From Rhodobacteraceae bacterium HTCC2083 (GTDB lineage: Bacteria; Pseudomonadota; Alphaproteobacteria; Rhodobacterales; Rhodobacteraceae): DNA of 64,000 nt. Below the pieces are notes generated by a model, which saw only the letters and a list, made by a program, of their open reading frames with translations, searched no databases and was not told where the DNA came from. The position numbers and the translations under genes were made by a program. Location of the stretch: contig DS995276.1 in the NCBI GenBank assembly GCA_000156115.1, positions 3,690,620-3,754,619 of the forward strand. The letters are read 5' to 3'. Positions 46,902 through 55,316 of the stretch are shown piece after piece; the first letter of the stretch is position 1, and every line of letters begins with the position of its first letter.

Positions 46902-47849
46902 ATGAAAGACCTGCGGCGCATAGCATCAATGGCGACACTGCTCAGCGCGTTTGCGCTGGGGGCATGTTTGAGTGCGCCGCAATCTACCAAGCCTACTATC
47001 GTTGCGCCACAACCCGCACCTGTCATCACACCAAAGGTGCAATCCGAGCAAAGCAAAGCACTGGCGACCTATTATGGTCGCGTGCAAGCAGATCTCCTGG
47101 TTCAAGGCTTGTTGCGCACCGACGGAGGTGGCCCGGATACGCCTTATACTGACACGATGCTTGGGCGCAATTTCGAACAGATCGCCTTCTTTGATGAATA
47201 TTCTGGCGGCGGTCTTAACGCGCCAAACGGAAAAGCGGGCCGCCTGAAACGCTGGCAAGGTCCGGTGCGGTTCAACGTCGAATTCGGTTCTGGCCTTAGC
47301 GCCAATCAACAGGCCCGCTACCGCACAAACGTCTTGAACTATGCACAACGTCTCGCCCGCGCGACAGGCCATCCCATCGGTGTCAGCGCGACCAGCGCGA
47401 ATTTCCATGTGCTCTTTATGAGCGATGATGATCGTGATTTAGTACAACAGCGCGTACGCACTTTGGTGCCGCGCATTGATCCCGCCGCATTGCGAATTTT
47501 CGGCAATCTGCCACGCTCGATCCATTGTCTGGTTGTCGCGTTCTCGGGCGGCTCGGGCAATTACAGCTACACGACAGCCGTGGCGCTCATACGCGCGGAA
47601 CATCCTGATCTGATGATGCGTTCGTGCATTCACGAAGAACTCGCGCAGGGTCTCGGCCTTGCCAACGACAGCCCCGCCGCGCGCCCATCCATCTTTAACG
47701 ATGACGATGAATTCGCGCTGCTCACCACACAAGACACACATCTTCTGGGCATGCTCTACGATCCACGCATGCGCACAGGCATAACCCTTGATGCAGCCCG
47801 TCCAATCATTCGCCAAATGGCGCGCGAACGCACAGGTGCAGGGTTATGA
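46902..47849 (+). CDS. DUF2927 lipoprotein
   Basis: 315 residues. The signal sequence ends in the lipobox LGAC at about residue 22, so it is an outer- or inner-membrane lipoprotein. The body is the DUF2927 domain, with the metalloprotease-like segment CIHEELAQGLGLANDSP (about 246-262), where H-E-E-L resembles a HExxx zinc site and the later FNDDDEFALLTTQD follows. It begins with the first base after the telA stop, so coupling is likely. The family function is unknown; a periplasmic peptidase is conceivable but unproven. Confidence 0.82.
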   Translation: MKDLRRIASMATLLSAFALGACLSAPQSTKPTIVAPQPAPVITPKVQSEQSKALATYYGRVQADLLVQGLLRTDGGGPDTPYTDTMLGRNFEQIAFFDEYSGGGLNAPNGKAGRLKRWQGPVRFNVEFGSGLSANQQARYRTNVLNYAQRLARATGHPIGVSATSANFHVLFMSDDDRDLVQQRVRTLVPRIDPAALRIFGNLPRSIHCLVVAFSGGSGNYSYTTAVALIRAEHPDLMMRSCIHEELAQGLGLANDSPAARPSIFNDDDEFALLTTQDTHLLGMLYDPRMRTGITLDAARPIIRQMARERTGAGL

Positions 47850-47887
47850 TCACCACTTTTACACATTCCAATTGAAGGACACATCTC

Positions 47888-49015
47888 ATGGGTATTTTCG
47901 ATTTTCTCACAGGCGAATTCATCGACGTCATTCATTGGACCGATGACACGCGCGACACGATGGTTTGGCGGTTTGAGCGCGAAGGCCATGAAATCAAATA
48001 CGGAGCCAAACTGACCGTACGCGAAGGGCAAGCTGCTGTTTTCGTTCATGAAGGTCAGATGGCGGATGTGTTCACGCCCGGTCTTTACTTGCTTGAAACC
48101 AACAACATGCCAATCCTTACGACGCTCAATCACTGGGATCACGGCTTTCAAAGCCCGTTCAAATCCGAAGTCTATTACGTCAACACAACGCGCTTTAACG
48201 ATCTGAAATGGGGCACCAAAAACCCGATCATCGCGCGCGATCCCGAGTTCGGCCCCGTGCGCCTGCGTGCATTCGGCACCTACAGCGTCAAGGTTTCTGA
48301 TCCTGCGCGTTTCCTGACAGAGATCGTCGGCACAGACGGTGAATTCACGATGGACGAGATCAGCTTCCAAATCCGCAATATCATCGTTCAGGAATTTTCC
48401 CGCACAATCGCGCGCGCTGGCATTCCGGTGCTTGATATGGCGGCTAACACCCGCGAACTTGGCCAACTGGTCGCCAGAGAGATTGAAGTGCAGCTCGCAG
48501 AATACGGTCTGTCCCTTCCCGAACTCTACATCGAAAACATTTCGCTCCCCCCTGCGGTCGAAGCGGTGATGGACAAACGCTCTTCCATGGGCGTTATCGG
48601 CAATCTCAACGAATATATACAATTTCAAGCCGCTGAAGCCTTAGGTCGCGATGGCGGAGGCGCTGCCGCAATTCAGGCAGGCGTGGGCGCAGGGCTTGGC
48701 ATGCAAATCGCGGGCACGATGGCGCAACAAGTGGGCCCGTGGGGCGCGCGCTCGACAAGCGCGCCGGCCACAACAGCACCCATGGCACCCCCGCCGCCCC
48801 CACCGGTGGAGCACGTCTGGCACATCGCGGCCAACGGCGAAACGACAGGCCCTTTCTCCAAAGCGAAAATGGGACGCATGGCGACTGAAGGCACATTGAC
48901 CCGCGACAGCCTTGTGTGGACCGCCGGTCAGGATGGCTGGAAAGCTGCACAAGAGATAATAGAGCTCGCGCAACTCTTCACCATTATGCCGCCCCCCCCC
49001 CCGCCTGCGGCCTAA
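47888..49015 (+). CDS. SPFH domain protein with C-terminal GYF_2 (DUF4339) domain
   Basis: 375 residues, GAAGGACA before the ATG. Residues ~30-230 are an SPFH/Band-7 domain of the YdjI type (VREGQAAVFVHEGQMADVF, VRLRAFGTYSVKVSDPARF), followed by the flotillin-like helical part with glycine-rich GVGAGLGMQIAGTMAQQVG. Two runs of prolines (about 298-304 and at the very end) flank a GYF_2 domain (WHIAANGETTGPFSKAKMGR, LVWTAGQDGW; about 308-360). GYF domains bind proline-rich peptides in other proteins, so self-association is possible. It probably assembles membrane microdomains. Confidence 0.87.
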   Translation: MGIFDFLTGEFIDVIHWTDDTRDTMVWRFEREGHEIKYGAKLTVREGQAAVFVHEGQMADVFTPGLYLLETNNMPILTTLNHWDHGFQSPFKSEVYYVNTTRFNDLKWGTKNPIIARDPEFGPVRLRAFGTYSVKVSDPARFLTEIVGTDGEFTMDEISFQIRNIIVQEFSRTIARAGIPVLDMAANTRELGQLVAREIEVQLAEYGLSLPELYIENISLPPAVEAVMDKRSSMGVIGNLNEYIQFQAAEALGRDGGGAAAIQAGVGAGLGMQIAGTMAQQVGPWGARSTSAPATTAPMAPPPPPPVEHVWHIAANGETTGPFSKAKMGRMATEGTLTRDSLVWTAGQDGWKAAQEIIELAQLFTIMPPPPPPAA

Positions 49016-49030
49016 AGCGCTCCTTAACCT

Positions 49031-49066
49031 CTTCCCTTTTCAAAAAATATCCCTGCCGGAGGCTCG
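49031..49066 (+). repeat. Dispersed short repeat, copy B
   Basis: Near-identical to copy A at 27864-27900: CTTCC start, AAAAAATATC, then GCCGGAGGC. Its GGAGG is suitably spaced from the GTG start of the zinc-ribbon gene at 49072, so the repeat supplies that gene's ribosome-binding site. Confidence 0.6.
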
Positions 49067-49071
49067 CCAAC

Positions 49072-50178
49072 GTGCCAGATACGCAAGTGTCAAACCTAGA
49101 AGAGCATCGCTTTCCATGTGATCGATGCGGTGCGGACTTTCGATTTGATCCCGCAGCGGGGCATCTTACCTGTGATCATTGCGGGCATCATGCCCAGATC
49201 GAAGGGATCGGGCGGCATTCCATTGCGATCCGCGAACTCGATTTTGATGCAGCACTCGCAGCACAACTGCCAGAGTCGGAGATCGAAGAAACGCGGGTGC
49301 TTTCCTGCCCCAATTGCGCCGCCCAAGTGGAACTCAGCGGTGCAGATCACGCTGCTGAATGCCCGTTTTGCGCAACACCTGTCGTCACAGGAACGGGCAA
49401 GCATCGTCATATCAAACCTAAAGCTGTGCTGCCGTTTGCGCTTGATGAACGCACGGCACGCGCAGCGATGACCGATTGGCTTGGAGGGCTGTGGTTCGCA
49501 CCAAACGGGCTACAGAGCTACGCGCGCAAGGGGCGCAAGTTACAGGGCATTTATGTGCCCTATTGGACCTTCGATGCGGATACCAAATCGCGCTACACCG
49601 GCGAGCGCGGCACAGTATATTATGAAAACCAAACCGTGATGCGTGACGGAAAACGGCAAACCATCAAAGTTTCCAAAATCCGCTGGCGTTCTGCCTCTGG
49701 CCGCGTAGCACGTTTCTTTGATGATGTGCTTGTGCTTGCCTCGACGTCGTTGCCGAAACGCTTCACCGATGCGCTCCAGCCTTGGGATTTGGCGGCGCTT
49801 GAGCCCTATAGCCCCGCTTTTCTCGCAGGGCTGCGTGCTGAAGGGTATACGGTCGAGCTACAAAGCGGATTTGCACAAGCGCGCCACCATATGGACCGCG
49901 TGATCGAGCGTGACGTCAAATTTGATATCGGCGGAGATCGCCAACGGGTGCATAGCGTGGCGACGGATGTGGATGATGTGACATTCAAACATATCCTACT
50001 GCCGATCTGGCTTGCTGCCTATAAATATCGCGGCAAGACCTACCGCTTTGTTGTGAACGGCTCCACAGGCCGTGTGCAGGGCGAGCGTCCCTACTCTGCG
50101 ATAAAGATTACGATCGCCGTTATCCTGGGTCTGATCATCGCAGCCGGCATCGGTTACGGCGTGGCCATGTCACAATGA
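49072..50178 (+). CDS. Zinc-ribbon membrane-anchored protein (often mis-annotated as PriA/helicase-like)
   Basis: 368 residues from GTG 49072. The N terminus has two zinc ribbons: CDRCG/CDHCG (about 15-37) and CPNC/CPFC (about 80-104). A central region of beta strands includes QGIYVPYWTFDADTKSRYTG and LVLASTSLPKRFTDALQPWD. The C terminus ends in one membrane helix (IKITIAVILGLIIAAGIGYG). It has no helicase motifs. Such proteins accompany SPFH/YdjI genes; a scaffold or sensor role at the membrane is inferred only. The stop overlaps the next start by four bases. Confidence 0.82.
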   Translation: MPDTQVSNLEEHRFPCDRCGADFRFDPAAGHLTCDHCGHHAQIEGIGRHSIAIRELDFDAALAAQLPESEIEETRVLSCPNCAAQVELSGADHAAECPFCATPVVTGTGKHRHIKPKAVLPFALDERTARAAMTDWLGGLWFAPNGLQSYARKGRKLQGIYVPYWTFDADTKSRYTGERGTVYYENQTVMRDGKRQTIKVSKIRWRSASGRVARFFDDVLVLASTSLPKRFTDALQPWDLAALEPYSPAFLAGLRAEGYTVELQSGFAQARHHMDRVIERDVKFDIGGDRQRVHSVATDVDDVTFKHILLPIWLAAYKYRGKTYRFVVNGSTGRVQGERPYSAIKITIAVILGLIIAAGIGYGVAMSQ

Positions 50179-50852
50179 GCACGCTTACCTCCTTAGAAAC
50201 ACTTCTGAGCAAGCGCCATTCCTGCCGTGCATTTCTCAACACCCCTGTCGCACGCTGCGATATCGAACAGATTGTGCGTGTCGCAGGCCTTGTGCCTTCT
50301 TGGTGCAATGCGCAACCTTGGCAGATTGTGGTCACAGATCACGAAGAAACCGCTAGGTTTAGCGATGCCTTGAAAGAGCATCTTCAAAGCGCCAAGCCAG
50401 CACCGGACCTCCTTTTCCCAAGTGGTTACACTGGCCTGCACAAAGAACGGCGGCGCACTTGCGGATTTCAGCTGTATGATGCGGTAGGCATTGAGAAAGG
50501 TGATCGTGCCGCCTCTGGCACGCAAATGATGGAGAACTTCAATTTCTTCGGCGCGCCTCATGTAGCGATCATCAGCTCTAGCGTGGAACTCGGAGGCTAT
50601 GGCGCTATGGATTGCGGTGGCTTCATAACAGCCTTCACATTGGCTGCTCAAGCGCTTGGCATTGCAAGCATTCCGCAAGCGGCAATCGCGCCCTATGCGC
50701 CCTTCATTCGCGATTATTTTGACCTAGCTGAGGATCGGATGATCCTCTGTGCAATATCGTTCGGCTACGCAGATAAAGATCACCCTGCCAACGCCTTTCG
50801 CACGACGCGCGCGCCTTTGGGTGAAATCCTTGACTGGAAAGAAGGTCAATGA
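50175..50852 (+). CDS. Nitroreductase family FMN-dependent oxidoreductase
   Basis: 225 residues. Typical nitroreductase pattern: [15 protein letters not shown] at the start (FMN-phosphate arginines), [37 protein letters not shown] and a C-terminal [20 protein letters not shown]. These dimeric FMN enzymes reduce nitro, quinone or enone compounds with NAD(P)H; the substrate cannot be read. It overlaps the zinc-ribbon gene upstream and dtd downstream (both ATGA), so it is translated as part of the same operon. Confidence 0.9.
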   Translation: MSTLTSLETLLSKRHSCRAFLNTPVARCDIEQIVRVAGLVPSWCNAQPWQIVVTDHEETARFSDALKEHLQSAKPAPDLLFPSGYTGLHKERRRTCGFQLYDAVGIEKGDRAASGTQMMENFNFFGAPHVAIISSSVELGGYGAMDCGGFITAFTLAAQALGIASIPQAAIAPYAPFIRDYFDLAEDRMILCAISFGYADKDHPANAFRTTRAPLGEILDWKEGQ

Positions 50853-51286
50853 AAGCGGTTGTTCAGCGTGTGAGCCAAGCCTCTGTTACTGTTGATGGCG
50901 CCGTTATTGGTGAGATCGGGCAAGGCGTTCTGATCCTCGTTTGCGCAATGAGTGGCGATGTACCCGCGAAAGCCGAACAGCTTGCATTGAAAATTTCCAA
51001 GCTGCGGATCTTCAAAGACAACGCCGGCAAAATGAACCTGTCGCTGAAGGATATTGGTGGAAGTGCCTTGATCGTCAGTCAATTCACCCTTGCAGGTGAC
51101 ACGTCGCGCGGCAATCGGCCCGGGTTTTCAAATGCTGCCCCGCCTGACGTCGCAGAGCAGCTATATGAGACATTCAAATCCGCGATGAAGGATCTTGATA
51201 TCCCCGTGCAATCGGGTCGTTTTGGGGCGGATATGGCAGTGGATTTGCGCAATGATGGCCCCGTAACTATTCTTTACGACGTTTGA
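50849..51286 (+). CDS. dtd: D-aminoacyl-tRNA deacylase
   Basis: 145 residues, standard length. The two active-site motifs are present: [17 protein letters not shown] (about 78-94, SQFTL form) and [11 protein letters not shown] at the C terminus (cross-subunit Gly-cisPro). Dtd removes D-amino acids and glycine mischarged on tRNA, acting through the tRNA 2'-OH. It is the last gene of the plus-strand run; copy C of the dispersed repeat and hairpins follow. Confidence 0.95.
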   Translation: MKAVVQRVSQASVTVDGAVIGEIGQGVLILVCAMSGDVPAKAEQLALKISKLRIFKDNAGKMNLSLKDIGGSALIVSQFTLAGDTSRGNRPGFSNAAPPDVAEQLYETFKSAMKDLDIPVQSGRFGADMAVDLRNDGPVTILYDV

Positions 51287-51296
51287 GGTGGGGCGC

Positions 51297-51366
51297 AAAA
51301 TTTTCTAGAAGATTTTGTTTGGCGAGGCTCTGCCTCGCGCTCCGGGATATTTAGGGAAATAGGAAG
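51297..51366 (-). repeat. Dispersed repeat copy C with two hairpins, after dtd
   Basis: Read on the minus strand, CTTCCTATTTCCCTAAATAT (51347-51366) matches the first half of copies A and B, and is followed by a perfect hairpin GCGAGGC-AGA-GCCTCGC (51322-51338) and an AT palindrome around TTCTAGAA (51304-51311). It fills the gap between convergent dtd and the PhnA-domain gene and may serve as a bidirectional terminator. Confidence 0.55.
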
Positions 51367-51374
51367 GCAAGCCG

Positions 51375-51881
51375 TTAGCTCTTTTTGACGAAGGCCGTCA
51401 GGATCACGATGCGTTGGTTTTCAACGCGGCCTTCAATATGTCCAGCATTGTCCGCGACAAGGGAAATGTTGCGCACAGCTGTTCCGCGCTTTGCCGTAAA
51501 ACCTGCGCCTTTGACGGGCAGGTCTTTGATAAGTACCACCGTATCGCCACTGCTAAGCTGAACCCCGTTGCTATCGCGGTGGATCAAAGCAGGCTCTGCA
51601 ATGTTTTGGGCGGCGGCGAGACGGTCGGGGTCGAGGTATGCAATCTCCATAAGATCGCGCGCCCATGGCGCATGATCGAGATTGCTTAAAACACGGTACG
51701 CCGCTATTTGCGTCGCTCCTTCAGTGCTCCAGATCGCGTCGTGCAGGCAATGCCAATGAGGGCTATCTTCGAGCGGTGCCTGCAAGCCTTCTGTGCAGAT
51801 TTCACACAACAAGAGAGTTGCATTTGCCCCCTCAAGGTCAATCTCGCAAGAATCTTCATTCGAGCATAAAGCGCAGGTCAT
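51375..51881 (-). CDS. PhnA-domain protein
   Basis: 168 residues. The N terminus has a zinc-ribbon-like pair CALCSNEDSCEID and LLCEIC, and the C-terminal ~70 residues are the PhnA (SH3-like) domain: QLSSGDTVVLIKDLPVKGAG, RGTAVRNISLVADNAGHIEG and VILTAFVKKS. Despite the name the family is not a proven phosphonoacetate hydrolase; its role is unknown. It begins three bases after the HlyD-like stop on the same strand, so it may be the last gene of the secretion operon. Confidence 0.9.
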   Translation of the reverse strand: MTCALCSNEDSCEIDLEGANATLLLCEICTEGLQAPLEDSPHWHCLHDAIWSTEGATQIAAYRVLSNLDHAPWARDLMEIAYLDPDRLAAAQNIAEPALIHRDSNGVQLSSGDTVVLIKDLPVKGAGFTAKRGTAVRNISLVADNAGHIEGRVENQRIVILTAFVKKS

Positions 51882-51884
51882 ATA

Positions 51885-53075
51885 TTAGCGCTCACGCAGG
51901 GCTTCTTTGGACTTATAGAGCGGCTTCAGCATGTATTGTAGCACTGTCTTTTGGCCCGTGTGCAGCTCCACGCTGGCCTGCATGCCCGGGCGTATTTCAA
52001 CGCCCGTCTGGCGATCCGTAAGGCTGTTCATGTCAACTTTCAGTGTTACTTTATAGTGGGGATCACCATCAGGCGAACGCGAACGTTCGTCTTTAAAAGT
52101 ATCAGCAGAAATGAAGCCAACCCGTGCTTTGAGCGTCCCGTAGATGGTATAATCATAAGCGCTAAGCTTGATTGTCGCCTCCTGACCGCGACGAATGTTG
52201 GCGATATTTTCAGGCTTTACACGCGCTTCAACGAACAGTTCCTCGTCCAAGGGAATGATCTGTAAAATCTCTTCACCCGGACGCACAACACCGCCGATTG
52301 TCGTGACGGAAAGGTTGTTCACCACGCCGCGCATCGGGCTGATCAGAACCGTGCGATTGAGCTGGTCCGTACTCGCCTTCATGTTTTGCTTCAACGTTGC
52401 CAACTCTTTCAGCACATCGGAATATTCTTGTGCGCGCTCGAGTTCAGTCTGGGTCACGACCTCATCGAATTTGATTTTTGCATCTGCATGGGCCTTTCGT
52501 GCGCGGGTCACTTCGATCAAGGAGACGATTTCGCGTTTAAGCATCTTCTCCATCAGATCCAGCTCTTTTGCGGCTTGATTGAGAACGCTTTGCGCCCCAT
52601 CGCGGCGCGAAACGAAATCAGATTGACGCGCGCGCAATAGTGCTTTTTCCGACGCGACCATGCCCGCCGCTTGCATCGCAAGATTGGAGGGAATGGTAAA
52701 ATCAAACTGACCTGCAAGTTCCGCTTCAAGGCGCAAACGACGCACCTCAAAGCCTGTGATTTGCTCAGCCAAATCATCCACCGAGGATTGGAACTGTGTG
52801 CCATGAAGACGGGCGAGCACGTCGTCTTTCATCACTTCATCGCCCTCTTTCACAAGAAGCTCGGCGAGAATTCCGCCCTCAAGATTTTGAATAATCTGCG
52901 GGCGCGACGACGAAATGAACGAGCCATCCGCACGCACAATTTCATCCACCCACGCGAAGGCAGCCCAAACGATAAACAGCCAAACCGTTCCCGCACAGAG
53001 CCAGATCATCAGGCTTGGCCCCTTGAGACGCTCGTTCATTTGAGCACCGAGATTGGTCATGCTGCCTGCGCTCAT
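51885..53075 (-). CDS. Type I secretion membrane fusion protein (HlyD family)
   Basis: 396 residues. One N-terminal membrane helix (LMIWLCAGTVWLFIVWAAFAW, about 21-41) is followed by a lipoyl-like barrel half (IIQNLEGGILAELLVKEGDE), a long alpha-hairpin coiled coil (about 90-240) and the second barrel half (NRTVLISPMRGVVNNLS, then VRPGEEILQIIPLDEE), ending in the C-terminal segment VELHTGQKTVLQYMLKPLY. This is the HlyD/LapC type that bridges the ABC transporter and the outer-membrane channel. It starts three bases after the ABC gene. Confidence 0.93.
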   Translation of the reverse strand: MSAGSMTNLGAQMNERLKGPSLMIWLCAGTVWLFIVWAAFAWVDEIVRADGSFISSSRPQIIQNLEGGILAELLVKEGDEVMKDDVLARLHGTQFQSSVDDLAEQITGFEVRRLRLEAELAGQFDFTIPSNLAMQAAGMVASEKALLRARQSDFVSRRDGAQSVLNQAAKELDLMEKMLKREIVSLIEVTRARKAHADAKIKFDEVVTQTELERAQEYSDVLKELATLKQNMKASTDQLNRTVLISPMRGVVNNLSVTTIGGVVRPGEEILQIIPLDEELFVEARVKPENIANIRRGQEATIKLSAYDYTIYGTLKARVGFISADTFKDERSRSPDGDPHYKVTLKVDMNSLTDRQTGVEIRPGMQASVELHTGQKTVLQYMLKPLYKSKEALRER

Positions 53076-53078
53076 AGT

Positions 53079-55316
53079 CTATGCCCCGTTTGCCGCAACA
53101 TTGCGCGCGTTGTCGTTTTTAGAATTGAGATGCGCAAGCACTTGATCGCGCGGACCATCCACAGCCATGCGGCCGTTTTGCAGGATCAAGGTGCGCTCTG
53201 TCAGCTTCAAGATCGGCACGCGGTGCGTCGCGATAACGGCTGTGCGACCCTCAAGCCAAGTTTCCAAACGGCTGACCAGCGTGCTTTCCAGCGTTTGATC
53301 TAGGGACGCAGTCGGCTCATCCAGCAGGCAGATCGCAGGGTCTTGCAACCACAGACGCGCCCAGCCGATGGACTGGCGCTGACCGATTGACAGGCCTGCC
53401 CCGCCATCGTGGATTTGCAGATCGAGTCCTTTGGGATGCGTTTTCACGAATTGACCCAGACCCGCGAAATCAAGCGCATCCATCAGGCGTTCATCATCGC
53501 GCTCTAGCATATTGAGGTTCAGGTTATCACGCAAAGAACCAGAGAACAGACGCACGTCTTGACCAAGGTATCCAATGAGACGGCGCAGGTCACGCGGCTC
53601 GATCTGGTTCATGTCGGTGCCATCAATCAAGATGCGGCCAGAGGTCGGCGCATAAAGGCCGGAGAGGATTTTCAGCAGCGTTGATTTGCCGGAGCCGTTG
53701 GAGCCAAGCACAGCGACCGATTGACCCGCATTCAGCACAACACCATTGATATCAAGCGTTGGCGCGCCCTCTTCATCATAGCGGAATATCACATCGCGCA
53801 GCTCAAAGCGGCCCTCAAGACGTTCGCGGCGCATATATGTGCGACCTTCTTCGGCGTCCTGCGGCGCATGTGCGATGCCATCAAGGCCATCAAGCGCAGT
53901 TTTAACGTTGCCCCAGCGCGCCATCGTACCTGCAAGCTGCGTCAAAGGAGCGAGCGTACGGGACGTCAGAATGCCCGTCGCGATGATGGAGCCGACAGTG
54001 AATTGGCCAGCGAACACGAGGTAGGCACCGGCAACAACCGCGCTAACGTAGGTTGCTTGCTGCACGCCTTGCGACCAGAATGTGAGGTTCGAGGACAGTT
54101 TGCGTTGCTCAGAGGATTTCATCGCAGAAAGCGTCGTCAATTCCGTCCACATGCGACGCACACGATCTTCGGCGCGTTGTGTTTTGACTGTGTCCAACTC
54201 AAACAAGGCTTCTTGTAGCAAGCGGGAGGCTTTGGCCGTCGCCCCTTGGGTTTCTTCGGTCAGGCGCATCATCTTCTTTTGTAAGAAGTAGCTTGGTAGA
54301 ACCATCAAGATACCACCGATGACTAAGACCCAAACCACATCACCTGCGATTGAGGCAACGAGGAACAGGAAGACAAAGATAAATGGGATGTCCGTGAGCG
54401 TTCCCACGGTCGAAACGGTGAAAAACTCGCGCACAGAGCCGAATTCACGCATTGATGAAAACAGCTGGCTAGGCGATTTGCCCTTAAGATCAGAGCGCAT
54501 GCCAAGCACGCGGTCCATCAATGTGGCTTGCACTTCCAATTCAATCGCTCGCCCGGCCCCATCGAGGAGACGCGCACGTGCGATTTTGAGGACCACTTCC
54601 ATAGTCAACGCAATCGCAGCACCACCCGCGAGCACCCAAAGCGTGGCTTCGGATTGATGCGGGATCACGCGGTCATAGACCTGCAAAGAGAATAGCGCAA
54701 CGGCGACGGCCAATAGGTTGGCCACGAACGAACCTAGGATCACCTCGCAGAAATGACGCGAGAACTTTGGGAAATGGCTCCAGAACCAATGCTCGTTCAG
54801 TTTGGCCTCTTTGTGCACGTCGCTGATTTGCTCCAGCGCGGCTTCAGCCTTGATGATTGTGCCCGAAAAATAGGGGCTGAATTCTTCGTAGGCCACCTGC
54901 GCGCGGCTATCAGGGCACGTGGGGTCAAAGAGAATAAGATCGCCGCGTGACTGGCTAAGCACCAAAAGGAATTGACCGTTAGTCATCTGTGCGATGGCAG
55001 GCCACAGGTCCTGCGTCATCTCTGATACGCGACCCGTTTCAACCGTAAGGCCCACACCGCGCAAGGCTTGTACGTATCCATCCGCGTCCAATACGTCGCT
55101 CGCATTTGTGCAGGCGGCAACCGTTTCCAACAGATCGGACGAAACCGCCCGCGTGCCTAGCAAGGACGCATAAAGCTTGATCAAGTCCGCTCGCGTCTTG
55201 GTCTTTTCACTATAACGCGGCGCGTCTTTCTTTTGGGGAGCCGCTGCTCCAGAGATCGCATCGAGAACGGCTTTGCCACCCTGAATAATCTGTGGAATGG
55301 CTGAGGGATTGCTCAA
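53079..55316 (-). CDS. Type I secretion ABC transporter (LapB-like, degenerate C39 domain)
   Basis: 745 residues. The N-terminal ~170 residues form a peptidase C39-like domain without a catalytic cysteine in place, of the kind that holds the unfolded substrate. Six membrane helices follow (LFSLQVYDRVIPHQ is the classic loop), then the ATPase with Walker A LGSNGSGKSTLLKIL (about 535), signature LSIGQRQ, and Walker B AICLLDEPTASLD. It exports an uncleaved C-terminal-signal substrate, most likely the adhesin next door. The start overlaps the TolC-like stop by four bases. Confidence 0.94.
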   Translation of the reverse strand: MSNPSAIPQIIQGGKAVLDAISGAAAPQKKDAPRYSEKTKTRADLIKLYASLLGTRAVSSDLLETVAACTNASDVLDADGYVQALRGVGLTVETGRVSEMTQDLWPAIAQMTNGQFLLVLSQSRGDLILFDPTCPDSRAQVAYEEFSPYFSGTIIKAEAALEQISDVHKEAKLNEHWFWSHFPKFSRHFCEVILGSFVANLLAVAVALFSLQVYDRVIPHQSEATLWVLAGGAAIALTMEVVLKIARARLLDGAGRAIELEVQATLMDRVLGMRSDLKGKSPSQLFSSMREFGSVREFFTVSTVGTLTDIPFIFVFLFLVASIAGDVVWVLVIGGILMVLPSYFLQKKMMRLTEETQGATAKASRLLQEALFELDTVKTQRAEDRVRRMWTELTTLSAMKSSEQRKLSSNLTFWSQGVQQATYVSAVVAGAYLVFAGQFTVGSIIATGILTSRTLAPLTQLAGTMARWGNVKTALDGLDGIAHAPQDAEEGRTYMRRERLEGRFELRDVIFRYDEEGAPTLDINGVVLNAGQSVAVLGSNGSGKSTLLKILSGLYAPTSGRILIDGTDMNQIEPRDLRRLIGYLGQDVRLFSGSLRDNLNLNMLERDDERLMDALDFAGLGQFVKTHPKGLDLQIHDGGAGLSIGQRQSIGWARLWLQDPAICLLDEPTASLDQTLESTLVSRLETWLEGRTAVIATHRVPILKLTERTLILQNGRMAVDGPRDQVLAHLNSKNDNARNVAANGA

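Noticed and set aside
47756-48628. 290-codon minus-strand frame opposite the SPFH gene
   Set aside because: Antisense shadow of a conserved domain.
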